Assembly (NCBI RefSeq): GCF_037893015.1
Contig: NC_133666.1
Location: 567,209,237-567,273,236, forward strand
Reading direction: 5' to 3'
DNA from: Macrotis lagotis
Taxonomy: Eukaryota > Chordata > Mammalia > Peramelemorphia > Peramelidae
DNA length: 64,000 nt
The notes under the pieces are model-generated. The model did not search any database. It was given only the letters and a program-made list of their open reading frames with translations, and had not been told where the DNA came from. A program made the position numbers and the translations under genes. This document shows positions 1 through 10,120 of the stretch, piece after piece. How positions within the stretch are numbered: the first letter of the stretch is position 1; every line of letters starts with the position of its first letter.

Positions 1-674
1 TGGCAATTTTTCACTGTTTTCTTCTTTTGAGGTGGCATTGTTATCTTTATCTGCATAGGAGCTTTCTATAGTGAGCACTCTTAGCTTTTTTGCTCATCTT
101 GAAATGTCTGAGTTCTAATCCTGGGGTCTAGGAAGTATAGACCCAAACTTTTGTACTGGGCCTGTGATTTAATTCTTGGCTTGTAGATGATCAAGATGTT
201 GCCTATGCAATCAAGACATTGTCTTTGTAGGGGTTTGTTTCCTCCTTTTTGTCTAGGTTCTGCCTATGTAGTGATTTGTTCCTGACCCTGTCCCGTCTTT
301 TGCCCCGGTGTTTCCAGGGTTCAGATTTTTGGGGGTTGGGAACCCCTCCCTGCTGCCTTGCTTTATAGCTGCCAAGGCCTATGCTGTTGTTAAGCTTTCG
401 GGACCTGGACTGCACTGTGGCTAAAAATCTCCCTCTGACTTCCCAGCTCTCCTGCCTCACTGGGCTTTACTTCTCCTTTTTCACTCAAAGAGACAGATCT
501 TTACTGAAGATCCTCCATGATGTCTACTTTTGAAAACTTCTATGGATCTTGTCTTTTTTTTAGGGATGGGGAGTAGGATCTGTAGCTTTAAATTGTGCAG
601 AGGCTTCATTCAGCTTAGTATAGGGAAAACCTCTGAGAGCATGCTAGCTTCATGCCACCATCTTGGCTTGTCCC
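1..674 (-). mobile_element. 5' end of an L1 LINE, minus strand
   Basis: Read on the minus strand, this begins near 674 with GGGACAAGCCAAGATGGTGG, which resembles the 5' terminus of mammalian L1 elements (their 5' UTR starts with a GCCAAGATGG-type motif). It then runs toward position 1 through GC-richer 5' UTR-like sequence and leaves the window before ORF1 is reached. The open frame at 203-460 on the minus strand shows no ORF1 similarity that I recognise and is treated as chance. A retroviral LTR is a less likely alternative: I see no terminal TG/CA pair or primer-binding site. Confidence 0.6.
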
Positions 675-1249
675 AGGAAGGACCTATATGGTAAATTCTA
701 TGAGGCTTCTTACTAAATAGAGAGCAGAACCTTAAATGCTACTTCTGCTGATAAGAGCAACTTTAGGACAAGGTACCCATGGTAGTCCCTGTACATTTCA
801 ATCTAAACTAGATCAGAAGGCAGAATGGAGATGGAATCCTCTAAATCTGTAGTGTAACAAATAGGCAGTCTTTTTATCTTCCAATTTTATGTTTGATATA
901 CAATCTTTAATGGTATGAACTATTTTCTAAACATAATCTAGGGAGAATCCACCTCTAATAAGAGGCAGATATCTGGAATATTTTGTACCTTTTTGACCTA
1001 AGGGGGAACAGGATTGGGGTAAGCAGTATTCATTTACCTCTCTCAGCATAGACCTGCTTCTTCCCCAGTAAATAAACAAAACCTAATATATATCAAAAGT
1101 GAGCTTCTGCTCTTTTAACTTTGGAGATATCAAGTTCATTTTAAATTTATATTTAGGAAAGTGGATGAGAATGTATCCTCAGTATACTTCTTCCTTCATA
1201 TATTCATAGTTAATTTGAGTATTTATAATAGTCAAAATTGCTTATTCAC
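675..1249. other. Non-coding spacer, nothing recognised
   Basis: AT-rich sequence between two L1 segments. No convincing open frame, RNA gene or named repeat was recognised. Confidence 0.4.
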
Positions 1250-3495
1250 TCAAAGTTGTTCTTAAAACAATTTTGCTATTACTATATGTGACATTCTTTT
1301 GGTTCTGCTCATTTCACTCTTCTTATTTTATGCAAATCTACCCATATTTTTCTAAGATCATCAAGTTCATTATTTCTTATAGTGCAGTTGTATTCCATCA
1401 CAATCTGTGACTTGTTCAGTCATTTCCTAATTAATGGGCATCTCCACATATCCAGTTCTTTGCTACTACATAGATTGCTGCTATAAATAAATGTGATCTA
1501 TTCATATTTTGATTTCTTCATCTGAAAACTGCATGTTCACATACTTCCCCTCCCCCTCCCATTCTCTGTTTTCCTTCTAATGTTGGCTACATTTGTTTCA
1601 TTTGTACAGACCCTTTTTAATATAATGATACAAATTATCCATTTTTCACCTCATTCTGCTCCCTTGTTTATTCATAAATTGTTTGCCTATCCATAAGTCT
1701 GATAATTAATATGTTTCAAGTCCTTCCAGTTTTCTTGTAATATTGTTTCATATCTAGATCTGCATCCATTTTTTTACTGTAATCTTGGTAAATATTGTTA
1801 GCTATTGATCTACTTTTTGCCATACTGTTTTATAGTTTTCCCAATAATTTTTATCAAATAATCTTTATGCTTGTCAAATTCAAGATTACTATATTTATTT
1901 CCTAATGTAAATTGTATATCTATTGTTCTAATTTATCATTTCTTAGTATCAGTTTTGATAAGAACTGACTTATAAAATAGTTTATGATCTGGTACTGCTA
2001 AGCCTTCTTCTTTTACATCTTTTTCATTAGTGCATTTAATTTTCTTGAGTTTTCTTCCAAATGAATTTTCTTATTGTTTTTTCTAATTCAGTTAAAAAAT
2101 GTGATAATTTAATTGGAAGGCATTGAATATATATATATATATATATGTATGCATTAGTTTAGATAAAACTGTCATTTATATTATATTGTCCCTACCTACA
2201 CATGAACATTTAATATTTTCAAGTTATTTAAATCTGATTTTATTAGTATAATTTTTTTATGATTTTGTTTATATTGTTCCTGGGTTTGTTTTGACAATTT
2301 ACTTCAAGGTATTTTATACTGTCTAGAGTTATTTTAAATGGGTTACCTCTAGCTATCTCTTCTTTTGGAGTTTTGTTTGTTATATATAAGAATACCAATG
2401 ACTCAAGTGGATTTACTTTATATCCTGCTAATTTGCTAAAATTATTAATTCTTAGGCTAGCTTTTCATTGAGTTTAGTATTTTCCAAATATACCATATAT
2501 CATCTGTAAATTAATAGTTTTATTACCTCATTCCCCATTCTGATTCCTTCTATTTCTTTTTCTTTTCTTATTGTTAGCATTTCCAATACAATATTGAATA
2601 ATAGTGGTGACAGTGGGCATCCTTGTTTCATACCTGATCTTAATGGGAAAGCTTGATTCTTATTACCTTTACAAATAATACTTACTGCTGGTTTTAGATG
2701 AATACTTTTTTAAAATAAATTTAAAGGAAAGTTCATTTATACTTATACTTTCAAATTTTTTTTATTGAAGTGAGTGTGGTACTTTATCAATTTTTTTCTG
2801 CATCAGCTTATATAGTCATATGATTAAAAAAAACTTTTTTATTGATATAATCATTTATGTTGATAATTTTACTGAATTCCTGGTATAATTCCATTCTATC
2901 ATATGTATAAGTACATACATTGTTGTAATATTTTTAGCTAGTAGTTTATTTAGAATTTTCCCATCCCTGTACATTAATGGAATTGAGATATAATTTTCTC
3001 TTTTTTTTATTAGATCTATAGTTTTTCTTTTTCTGTTTTTATTCTTCCTGGTTTAGGTATCCATATCATATTTGTTTCATTAATGGAGTTTGGTAAGATC
3101 CCCTCTTTGAATGCTTTAATATTAAAATTAATTGATCTTTAAATGTTTGATAGGATTCACTTGTAAATTCATCTAGTCCTTATGCTTTTTTTTTAGGAAG
3201 CTCATTTATGGCCTATTCAATTTCTCTTTCTAAAATAGGTATCTTTAGATTTTCTATTTCCTCTTCTGCTAATCTAGGCAATTTATATTTTTATAAATAT
3301 TCTTATGTTTCACTTAGATTGTTAAACTTATTGGCACATAACTGGGCAAAAGAAGTCCTTATAATTGCTCTAATTTCATCTTTGTACATTGTATGATCAC
3401 CCTTTTCACTTTTAATACTAGAGATTTGGGTTTCTTCTCTCTTTTAAAAATCACATTAACCAATGGCTTATTGATTTTATAGGCTTCTAGTTTTC

Positions 3496-3645
3496 TTTTT
3501 TTTTTTTTTGCAAGGCAAATGGGGTTGAGTGGCTTGCCCAAGGCCACACAGCTAGGTAATTATTAAGTGTCTGAGACTGAATTTGCACGCAGGTACTCCT
3601 GACTCCAAGGCTGGTGCTTTATGCACTATGCCACCTAGCCACCCC
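3496..3645 (-). mobile_element. tRNA-derived CORE-SINE (GGGGCAGCTAGGTGG type) inside L1
   Basis: On the minus strand it starts GGGGTGGCTAGGTGGC and ends with the CTTGCAAAAAA tail, seen on the plus strand as a T-run followed by 'gcaaggcaaatgggg'. The RNA polymerase III A-box-like (TGGCATAGTGC) and B-box-like segments of the tRNA head are degraded. Near-identical flanks beginning 'tagtttt' at about 3488 and 3645 look like an imperfect target-site duplication. It disrupts the older L1. Confidence 0.85.
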
Positions 3646-3667
3646 TAGTTTTATTTTTCAATTCAAT

Positions 3668-3795
3668 TTTTTTTTGGCTAGGCTAAGTGACTTGCCCAAG
3701 GTCACTCAGCTAGGTAATTATTAAGTGTCTGAGGTCTTATTTGAACTTAGGTGTTTAGGGTTGGTTCTCTATCCACTTTGCCACCCAGCTGCCCC
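3668..3795 (-). mobile_element. tRNA-derived CORE-SINE, more diverged copy
   Basis: This is the same family as its neighbour: antisense 'cttgcccaaggtcactcagctagg', then 'aggtaattattaagtgtctgagg', ending in 'ccacccagctgcccc' (the 5' end of the element). It is more diverged than the copy at 3496-3645 and also lies inside the L1. Confidence 0.85.
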
Positions 3796-4781
3796 ACAAT
3801 GGTATTTTTAACACTAAATTTTATTAATATCACTTTTAATTTTTATTATTTCCAATTTAGTATTTAATTGGAGATTATCATTTGTTCTTCATCTAGTTTT
3901 TTAATTGCATACTCAATTCATTCATTTGCTCTTTCTCTATTTTTATTGGTGTAAGCATTTAAAGATATACATTTTCCTCTCATCACTGTTTTTGCTAATC
4001 TTATGTTTTGATATGTTATCTTGCCTCTTTATTGTCATTTTCTTTAATAAAATTGTTTCTATGATTTTTTTCTTTTTTTTGACTTCTTAAATGTTATTTA
4101 TTTTGAGTTTTACAATTTTCCCCTAATCTTACTCCCCCCCCCACAGAAGGCAATTTGCCAATCATTGAATATGATTTGCTTTCTAACACTCTCATTCTTT
4201 AAGTTTCAATTGTTTAACTCTGATTTTTTATTTGTTTTTATGTCTCTTGTTAAATATAACTTTTATGATATTGTTATCTGAATATAGATACTTTTAATAT
4301 TTCTGCTTTTAACTCTAAAATTTTTATGTCCTAATATAGGGTCAATCTTTGTAAAGGTACTATGAGTTCTTGAGAAAAAATGCATATATTCCTTTCTATT
4401 TTCCATTATATTCTTTCCTGATTTTTGGTTAGCTTATCTAAAATTCTATTCAATTCCTTGACTTCTTTCTTATTTTTTGTTAGCCTATCTAGTTCTAAGA
4501 GGGATAGATTAAAGTCCCCCACAATTATAGTACTACATATTACCACCTTTATTCATTTAACTTTTTTTAAAAAATTAGATACTATATTATTTGGTGCATA
4601 CAGGTTCAATATAGGCATTGCTTCATCATCTATGCTACCTTTTATCAGAGTGTAGTTACCTAGTTTATATTTTATTGAGTAATGAAGGTGACCTGGTGTT
4701 GATGAAGGTGACATTGTCAGTGTAACATAAGATATGGCAGGTGTTGATATAAAAGCTTCAAGTACTGATCCAGATACTGAT

Positions 4782-4901
4782 CTTGTATACACAAGACATA
4801 TATAATAAAAAATAGAATGTCATGTCAAGGGAAGGCACAGGGGATGAGGGTGCAAGAGGCTTCCTGCAGAGGATGGGATCTGAGCAGAGCTGGGTCTTGG
4901 G
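4782..4901 (+). repeat. Direct duplication, copy 1 (partner at 6635-6792)
   Basis: From 'cttgtatacacaagacata' to 'gagctgggtcttgg', this segment matches 6635-6792 with only about two or three substitutions over the roughly 105 bases outside the TA repeat. In copy 2 the short 'catatataataaa' stretch is expanded into a long TA run. Both copies belong to an interspersed marsupial repeat family (see 6500-6840), but other copies in the window are far more diverged, so this pair looks like a recent local duplication or gene conversion. Confidence 0.8.
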
Positions 4902-5163
4902 TTTGTCTGGGGTCTGGACATGTCTGGGGCTTGTCATCTGAATGCCAGCTAAATTCAGAAGGACTTATAACCAGTTGATTGGAAGGTAATGAACTGTTTA
5001 ATTAATTTTCATTAATGGGTCTACTGTTAATACCTATTTTTTTTTTGTCACAGGACCCAAAGCAATTTCCCTTTTGTAGGTTCCAAATTTTTGGTTTTTA
5101 TATATTTATGGTATCTGTAGTCCCAGAATATGATTGCCATTTCCATTAATTATTAATCCAATC

Positions 5164-5319
5164 GGGGTGGCTAGGTGGAGCAGTGGATAGTGCACTGACC
5201 CTGGAGTTAGGAGTACCTGAGTGCAAATTCGGCCTCAGACATTTAATAATTACCTAGCTGTGTGGCCTTGGGCAAGCCACTTAACCCCATTTGCCTTGCA
5301 AAAAAACCCCTTAAAAAAA
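5164..5319 (+). mobile_element. tRNA-derived CORE-SINE, sense
   Basis: This is a complete copy. It has the 5' head 'ggggtggctaggtgg', an A-box-like 'tggagcagtggatagtgc', a B-box-like 'gtgcaaattcgg', a CORE-like 'tgtggccttgggcaagccac', and the 'ttgccttgcaaaaaa' tail followed by A-rich sequence. Confidence 0.9.
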
Positions 5320-6097
5320 CCAATTATTTATCTGATCAACTTGCACAAGTTGATATTGATATGAATATTGGAATATTTGGAAAAATATATTTTATCTATT
5401 TCTTTATATAGAAGTTCTTAGTTTTGAATCTAAGTGGCTAGACCACTGAACCATGTTGCTTTTCTAATAATTATTCCTTCTTTTTCACATGTGGGATGAC
5501 TTTCTTTTGATACCTTGCAAATGAATCTAGAAAATTAGCCAACCCACAGAAAAAAAAACCCCAACAAAAAAGACACTAACTTCTCTCACAAAGACACAGG
5601 CAGTTGTAAAGAGAGAAATATGTGAGAGGGAACATACTATTGTGGATAAAATGTTTAACTTAGTATCAGGAAGACTTGGATGTGAGTATGGTTTCCATCA
5701 CTTTCTAGCTGTGTGATCCTGGGTAAGATACTCAACTTCTCTGAGAAGTCTCATAATCTGAGCATGAGAATATTAATAGAGCCTTCTTCACAAAGTTGTA
5801 AGGATTAAATGAGAAAGAGGACAATAGGTAAAGCTATCAGAATTTTTTACTGGCAACAAAAGAGCTTCATAGAAGAATTCTCTTTTGTTTGCACTTTTAT
5901 TTGTCCTTAAGGGAAGTTCAAGTAGTTTACCTTATATACCTAAAGAAGAAAGAAGAAGAAATAAGGTACTTAGGCAATTTATTGATCCCTACTCATAATG
6001 AGGGTTACATCTGAAACTTCCCATATAGGGTAAATCATAAAATTCCCTTTCATTGGAATTGGGACTAGCAACTTCAAAGTGGGACTTGAAAGGGAAG

Positions 6098-6100
<3 letters not shown>
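5320..6100. other. Spacer with a MIR-like fragment
   Basis: About 5630-5830 resembles a MIR: 'tttctagctgtgtgatcctgggtaagatactcaacttctctg' followed by 'aggattaaatgagaaagagg'. The rest is AT-rich and not recognised. Confidence 0.5.

Positions 6101-6158
<58 letters not shown>
6101..6158. repeat. (TA)n microsatellite, about 29 units
   Basis: This is an uninterrupted TA dinucleotide run. The open frames that cross it on both strands (Ile-Tyr repeats) are artefacts of the repeat. Confidence 0.98.
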
Positions 6159-6159
<1 letters not shown>

Positions 6160-6499
6160 ATATGCAAGGTAGCCTCAAGGAACACGGTCTTTAGAACATG
6201 GCAGGAAGAGGGAGATCTCCACAATCAAAGACTTCTTGGTCTATTTTTCCAGAGTAGCTACCATTGAGGAACCATTGCACCTCTTAGATCAGGTCTGATC
6301 TAAAACCAGATCAGAGATAGCAGCTTTTATAGGAAAAGGAGGGTCTTCCTGGGCAGAACTCCCTTGATTGGTTTTCTGTTCCCTGAGATCAAAGGAAAGA
6401 AGACACCAATTTAACCTGGAATTTGTCAAATATCTGAGTCTATATATGGGGTTTCAGGGAAGGGGTAGCACACAAGGGAGGGAGTACAAGTCATTCAAT

Positions 6500-6647
6500 C
6501 AACAAGCATTTATTAGGCAATTATGATGTGCCAGACATTATGTTAGGTATTGGGGGGTACAAAAAAAGGGCAAAAACATGGTTCCTGCCTTCAAGAAGCT
6601 CAAATTTTAATGGAGAAGACAATATGCAAATACCTTTGTATATACAA

Positions 6648-6695
<48 letters not shown>

Positions 6696-6840
6696 ATAAA
6701 AAATAGAATGTCATGTCAAGGGAAGGCACAGGGGATGAGGGTACAAGAGGCTTCCTGTAGAGGATGGGATCTGAGCAGAGCTGGGTCTTGGAGGAAGGCA
6801 GGGAAGCCAAGAGGCAGAGGTGAGAAGTGGGAGAATTCCA
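6500..6840 (+). repeat. Interspersed marsupial repeat ('catttattaggcaattatgatgtgcc' family) with internal TA run
   Basis: It begins with 'tcaatcaacaagcatttattagg', continues through 'atgtgccagacattatgttagg', 'ttcaagaagctcaaattttaatgg' and 'ggcttcctgtagaggatggg', and ends in 'gaggcagaggtgagaag'. This layout recurs at 21930-22250 and 45635-45760, and partly at 29850-30660, 57690-57960 and 62425-62570. I know the family as common in marsupials but cannot give its formal name. The TA run is at 6651-6688. Confidence 0.7.
6635..6792 (+). repeat. Direct duplication, copy 2 (partner at 4782-4901)
   Basis: This is the partner of copy 1, in the same orientation and about 1.85 kb away. It carries a TA expansion of about 38 bases (6651-6688) that is absent from copy 1. 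The flanks outside the duplicated block match the repeat family here but not around copy 1, which suggests that this is the source and copy 1 the derived piece. Confidence 0.75.
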
Positions 6841-7534
6841 GGTAGAAGGAAAAAAACAAAACTGCTTCGCAAACCTTAAAGTGCTCTATAAATGTCAGGC
6901 AGCATCATTCTCATTCAAGTTGCTTGCAAGTTTGCTTTAAGATAGGGTAAAGTTTTTTCACCATGAGTTGCTATTTTAGGGAGTTATTTGAGCAAAGAGA
7001 AGCTCCCTGGAGGAAAACACCATGGATTCAGCCCATTTTCTGTTAATCTTAGCAGTTAAATCTCATATGCTATGTTAGATTGGTGTGGGACATTCTTTCT
7101 ATTCTCCTAAGGGGATCAGGAGAAAATTCATTTTGCTAAATTAAAACACTAATTTGCATTTTCAACATGCTTTTAATTTGTGATTACAAACATAATTTCC
7201 AATAAAACACTATATATATATATATATAATAGGCAAAAAATAAGTTAATACATAGCAAACTAGAGTACAACTTCATTAATTAATAGGTTTAATAACAAAC
7301 AGATCATTTAAGACTCTGGAATTACATTTAATATAAACTTTGTCCAATACTCACACCTTTTCAAATCTAAGTAAAACACCAAAAGAGCTATCAAGACTTC
7401 TCCAAACCAATTACAAGAATGCATTTTTATTTTTGGTTACAATCCCCTGCTATGCACAAGACCATTGAAATGCTGGGACAATCACACATTTTAAAACGGC
7501 ACAAAGCAAAGCGAGGAGACACATGCCAGCCTTA
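6841..7534. other. Region downstream of SYBU, no gene seen
   Basis: It contains a MIR-like tail ('aaccttaaagtgctctataaatgtcagg', about 6870), a TA run at 7211-7229, and otherwise unique AT-rich sequence. If SYBU uses a poly(A) signal below 7561, for example the reverse-complement AATAAA at 7426-7431, part of this would be 3' UTR. Confidence 0.4.
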
Positions 7535-7897
7535 TGTAAGCTGCCTTGAAAGTGCAAACGTTTATTTATTTTTCCTCTTCCTGAACCACTAGTATAAGAG
7601 CTGGTACCTCAGACGACACCGCAGGATCATTAGCATGCTTTCCATACCACAGGTAAGGGACATTGACTTAAACCCGGTCAGGTCTCCATGCCTTTTGAAG
7701 ATACCTCCGGTTTTTAAACAGTGAATAGGCATTCAACTATATATAGTGCAAATCAAATACCAAGAAGCAAAACGACAGGACAGAGACTGTCATTAGATAA
7801 GACACATTCTTGGACAGAGCATCACAAGAGATGCTACTCTTCTACCTGGCACAACACCACACAAAACGAACTGGCACAAGATAAAGACAACTTCTGT
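7535..7897 (-). other. SYBU: SYBU 3' UTR (minimum extent)
   Basis: This sequence directly follows the TAA stop on the minus strand. It is free of recognisable interspersed repeats and richer in CpG than its surroundings ('caaagcgagg', 'agacgacaccgcagg', 'aacccggtcagg'), which fits a conserved 3' UTR. Its end is set by the candidate poly(A) signal at 7561-7570. A longer 3' UTR reaching to about 7230 is equally possible without transcript data. The plus-strand open frame at 7721-8161 is a shadow of this UTR and exon. Confidence 0.55.
7561..7570 (-). terminator. SYBU: Candidate poly(A) signal, two overlapping AATAAA
   Basis: On the minus strand this reads AATAAATAAA. A TG-rich stretch (GGCATGTGTCTCC) lies about 30 bases downstream, a reasonable cleavage context. 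A second AATAAA is at 7426-7431. The choice between them is a guess. Confidence 0.45.
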
Positions 7898-9011
7898 TTA
7901 GGTTTGAATATGGAATGGGGTTCGGCGGAGAGAATGCAGGGCGACCAGACAACAGCCCCGGAGCAATGCTCCAATATTATAGACTGGATCAATGCCTCCT
8001 CTTTGAGTACTAAATGCCCACATGACTGTAGGGATGACAGGGGCTGCTACAGCCAAAAGATCCACCAGGAAATTGTTGCTCCAGTACTGCTTCACTATTC
8101 CTGCCTGAGAGAGATGAATGACATTGCCCAACCTTTCTTCAGGGTAAGCCATGAAATCTAGTTCCCTCATGACTCGGTTTTCATGACTTCCACCTTCCAT
8201 CTTGGTGTATGGTGTCTCCATAGGAGACAAAAGAATGGCAGAGTTTGGATCACTTGGTGTGAGATCAACCATTAGAGAAGATGTGGCCTCTGGGAAGTTT
8301 TCTATCAGGTCAGCTTCAGACTCATCAAGGGATGATGGACTTGAGGGACGGGGGTCTTGTAATTTGAGCATATTCTGAATGAGCTGCTCTACATCGGGGC
8401 TATATGGCACCACATCAGTCTGAATGGCCTGCTCAATCACCACATTGCCTTCCTCCTGACCCACTGGGGCCATTTCAAATACCTTTGTTTTATGCGGGGA
8501 GGAAATGGTTGTAGACTGTAAGAGGGACAGGTCACCAGCTTCTGTAGTGGTGGCCATCATAATTTCTTCAAACAAATCTGTGCTGTTCTCCATGTTTTCA
8601 ATGACCAGTAACTCCTTCTCAGCTCCTTCCTCTATGATTTGGTCTTCCAAAGCCTGTGCATCTGCCATTTTGCCATAGGCAGTGCTGGGAGGTAAACTTT
8701 TCTCTGGGGAATCACAGAGATAGTCTAGACTCTGCTCATCCCTCAGAGATCCATTCTGGGCCATCTCCATACTCTGAAGTAAGGATTCTAATTTCTTATT
8801 CTGGATGTTTATATCTACAAAGTATTTCTGTATTCCCTTGTCTTTATCAGCCAGGCTGCTCCTCATCGTCTCAATGACCTGCTTCAGTTGCTTAATCTCT
8901 TTTCTTGCCTCCTTTAAGGCCAACTGAGCTTCCACTCGATGGCACTCTTCTTCAATCCAATCCTCTCGCATACGAGCTAACTGAGATTTGAGCTCTGCAA
9001 TCTCTGTTTCC
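7898..9011 (-). CDS. SYBU: Syntabulin, last coding exon (371 codons incl. stop)
   Basis: Syntabulin is a cytoplasmic, C-terminally anchored adaptor that attaches syntaxin-1 vesicles and mitochondria to KIF5B for microtubule transport in axons. This exon encodes residues 155-524 of the part visible here. In order: a coiled coil (residues about 155-240, with ELKSQLARMREDW and KEARKEIKQLKQVIETMR), in the region known to bind kinesin and syntaxin; an acidic, Ser/Pro-rich stretch with EQAIQTDVVPYSP (about 347-358); a hydrophobic anchor (468-487, starting FLVDLLAVAAP); and a conserved tail with STQRGG, DPVYNIGALLRGCC and LHSLRR. The acceptor is TTTTGAATAG at 9012-9021. The first base completes an Arg codon with the exon at 12506-12655. 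The stop TAA is at 7898-7900. There is no frameshift or internal stop. The match to human syntabulin is by memory: nearly identical in the coiled coil and tail, diverged in the acidic middle. Confidence 0.97.
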
Positions 9012-9361
9012 CTATTCAAAATTAAAAACAACCACAAATTAACAAGGTAAAAACAAAAATCTTAAATTCGATTTCTTAGATATTACACTCTCTCAGTCTA
9101 TTATCATCCCTTTATTCACATAAAGGCTAATACTTTCAATTTTCTTTTTTTAAAAAATTGCAATTCACACTGAAAAATTGTTGATATATTTCAAAAATGA
9201 TTATAAGATGTTCAGATTGAGTTTGTGGGATCTGAAGAGAAACAAGAGTATTAGAAGTTACTTATTTCATCTTCCAAACTCAGGTTTAATTTTAATTTAA
9301 TTTAATTTTCTCCTGATTTCAGGGGAAAGATTAGGTATTCATTTTTAAAACTTTGAATTCC

Positions 9362-9523
9362 GGGGACAGCTAGGAGGTACAGTGGATAGAGCGCCGACCT
9401 TGGAGACAGGAGGATCTGAGTTCAAATCCAACCTCAGACACTTAATTACCTAGCTGACCTTGGGAAAGTCACTTTACCCTATTGCCTTGCAAAAAACAAA
9501 AATAATCCCCCAAAACAAAAAAA
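9362..9523 (+). mobile_element. tRNA-derived CORE-SINE inserted in L1 3' UTR
   Basis: It starts 'ggggacagctaggaggtacagtgg', has the B-box-like 'gttcaaatcc', and ends 'ttgccttgcaaaaaac' plus an A-rich tail. It lies between two halves of an antisense L1 3' UTR: 'aaaactttgaattc' before it and 'aaatttgagtttcaaattc' after it form an approximate target-site duplication. Confidence 0.88.
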
Positions 9524-10120
9524 TTTGAGTTTCAAATTCTCCCCCCTCCCTCCCACATCTTGAGAAAGCAAGTAATCTGACACAGGTTAAAAATGTGTAG
9601 TCATAAGATTTCCATAATAATCATGTTGTGAAAGAAAAGAAAGACACCCCCCAAAAGAAATCTCAAGAAAAATAATGAAAAAAATATATTTCAATCTATA
9701 TTTAGACACCATCAGCTCTGTTTCTGAGGATGGAGAGCATTCTTTATCATGAGACCTTCAGAGTTGTCTTGGGTCAAAACACTGCTGAGAAAAGCTAAGT
9801 TATTTACAGCTGATCATCCTACATTTCACACTGTATCTGCTCATATAAGTCTTTCCAAGTTTTACTGAGAGCATCCTGTTCATCATTTCTTACAGCAGAC
9901 TAGCTTTCCATCATGATCACATTCCACAATTTGTCCAACCAACCCTCAACTGATGGACCTCCCCTCAACTTCCATTTCCTTGCCATGAGAAAAGAGCTGC
10001 TGTACATATTTTTATACATTCCTTCCTGTTTTTCATCTCTTCCTTCTAAACTCTTAGGTCCAAATTTTTCCTTAGGAAGAATGGCATTTAAAGCATGGGA
10101 AAACTATCCTATTTCTCTAT
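9524..10120 (-). mobile_element. L1 LINE 3' end, minus strand
   Basis: Antisense of a marsupial L1 3' UTR and ORF2 end. Landmarks are 'caaattctcccccctccctccc', 'catgttgtgaaagaaaagaaagac', 'atcatgatcacattccacaatttgtcc' and 'agagctgctgtacatattttt'. It is truncated and non-coding. Confidence 0.75.

Larger units (their letters stand above)
1250..4680 (-). mobile_element. Old L1 LINE, ORF2 to 3' part, minus strand, SINE-interrupted
   Basis: The plus strand reads as the antisense of an L1 ORF2. Landmarks are the conserved 'not-too-clean' segment near 2600-2650 (antisense TAGTGGTGACAGTGGGCATC), the 'gatctggtactgctaagcc' segment near 1987, the 'aatgggcatctccacatatcc' segment near 1433 that matches the 3' part of marsupial L1 ORF2, and the endonuclease-side segment near 4500-4670. 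The element is full of stops and indels and cannot be active. Two SINEs are inserted at 3496-3645 and 3668-3795. The 5' part is absent beyond about 4680. Confidence 0.8.

Noticed and set aside
1..674. Endogenous retrovirus LTR
   Set aside because: No terminal TG/CA, polyadenylation signal pair or primer-binding site was seen. The 5' GCCAAGATGG-type start fits L1 better.
5164..5319. tRNA gene call from the A- and B-box-like sequence
   Set aside because: The boxes belong to a tRNA-derived SINE head. No cloverleaf with intact acceptor and anticodon stems is evident, and the same sequence recurs many times.
6079..6267. Open frames with Ile-Tyr repeats on both strands
   Set aside because: They are translations of the TA microsatellite.
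6286..6301. 16-bp palindrome AGATCAGGTCTGATCT
   Set aside because: Short enough to be chance in 64 kb and unsupported by any other signal.
7721..8161. 146-aa plus-strand open frame
   Set aside because: It overlaps the SYBU 3' UTR and last exon on the other strand, has no similarity I recognise, and the minus frame is clearly the real one.
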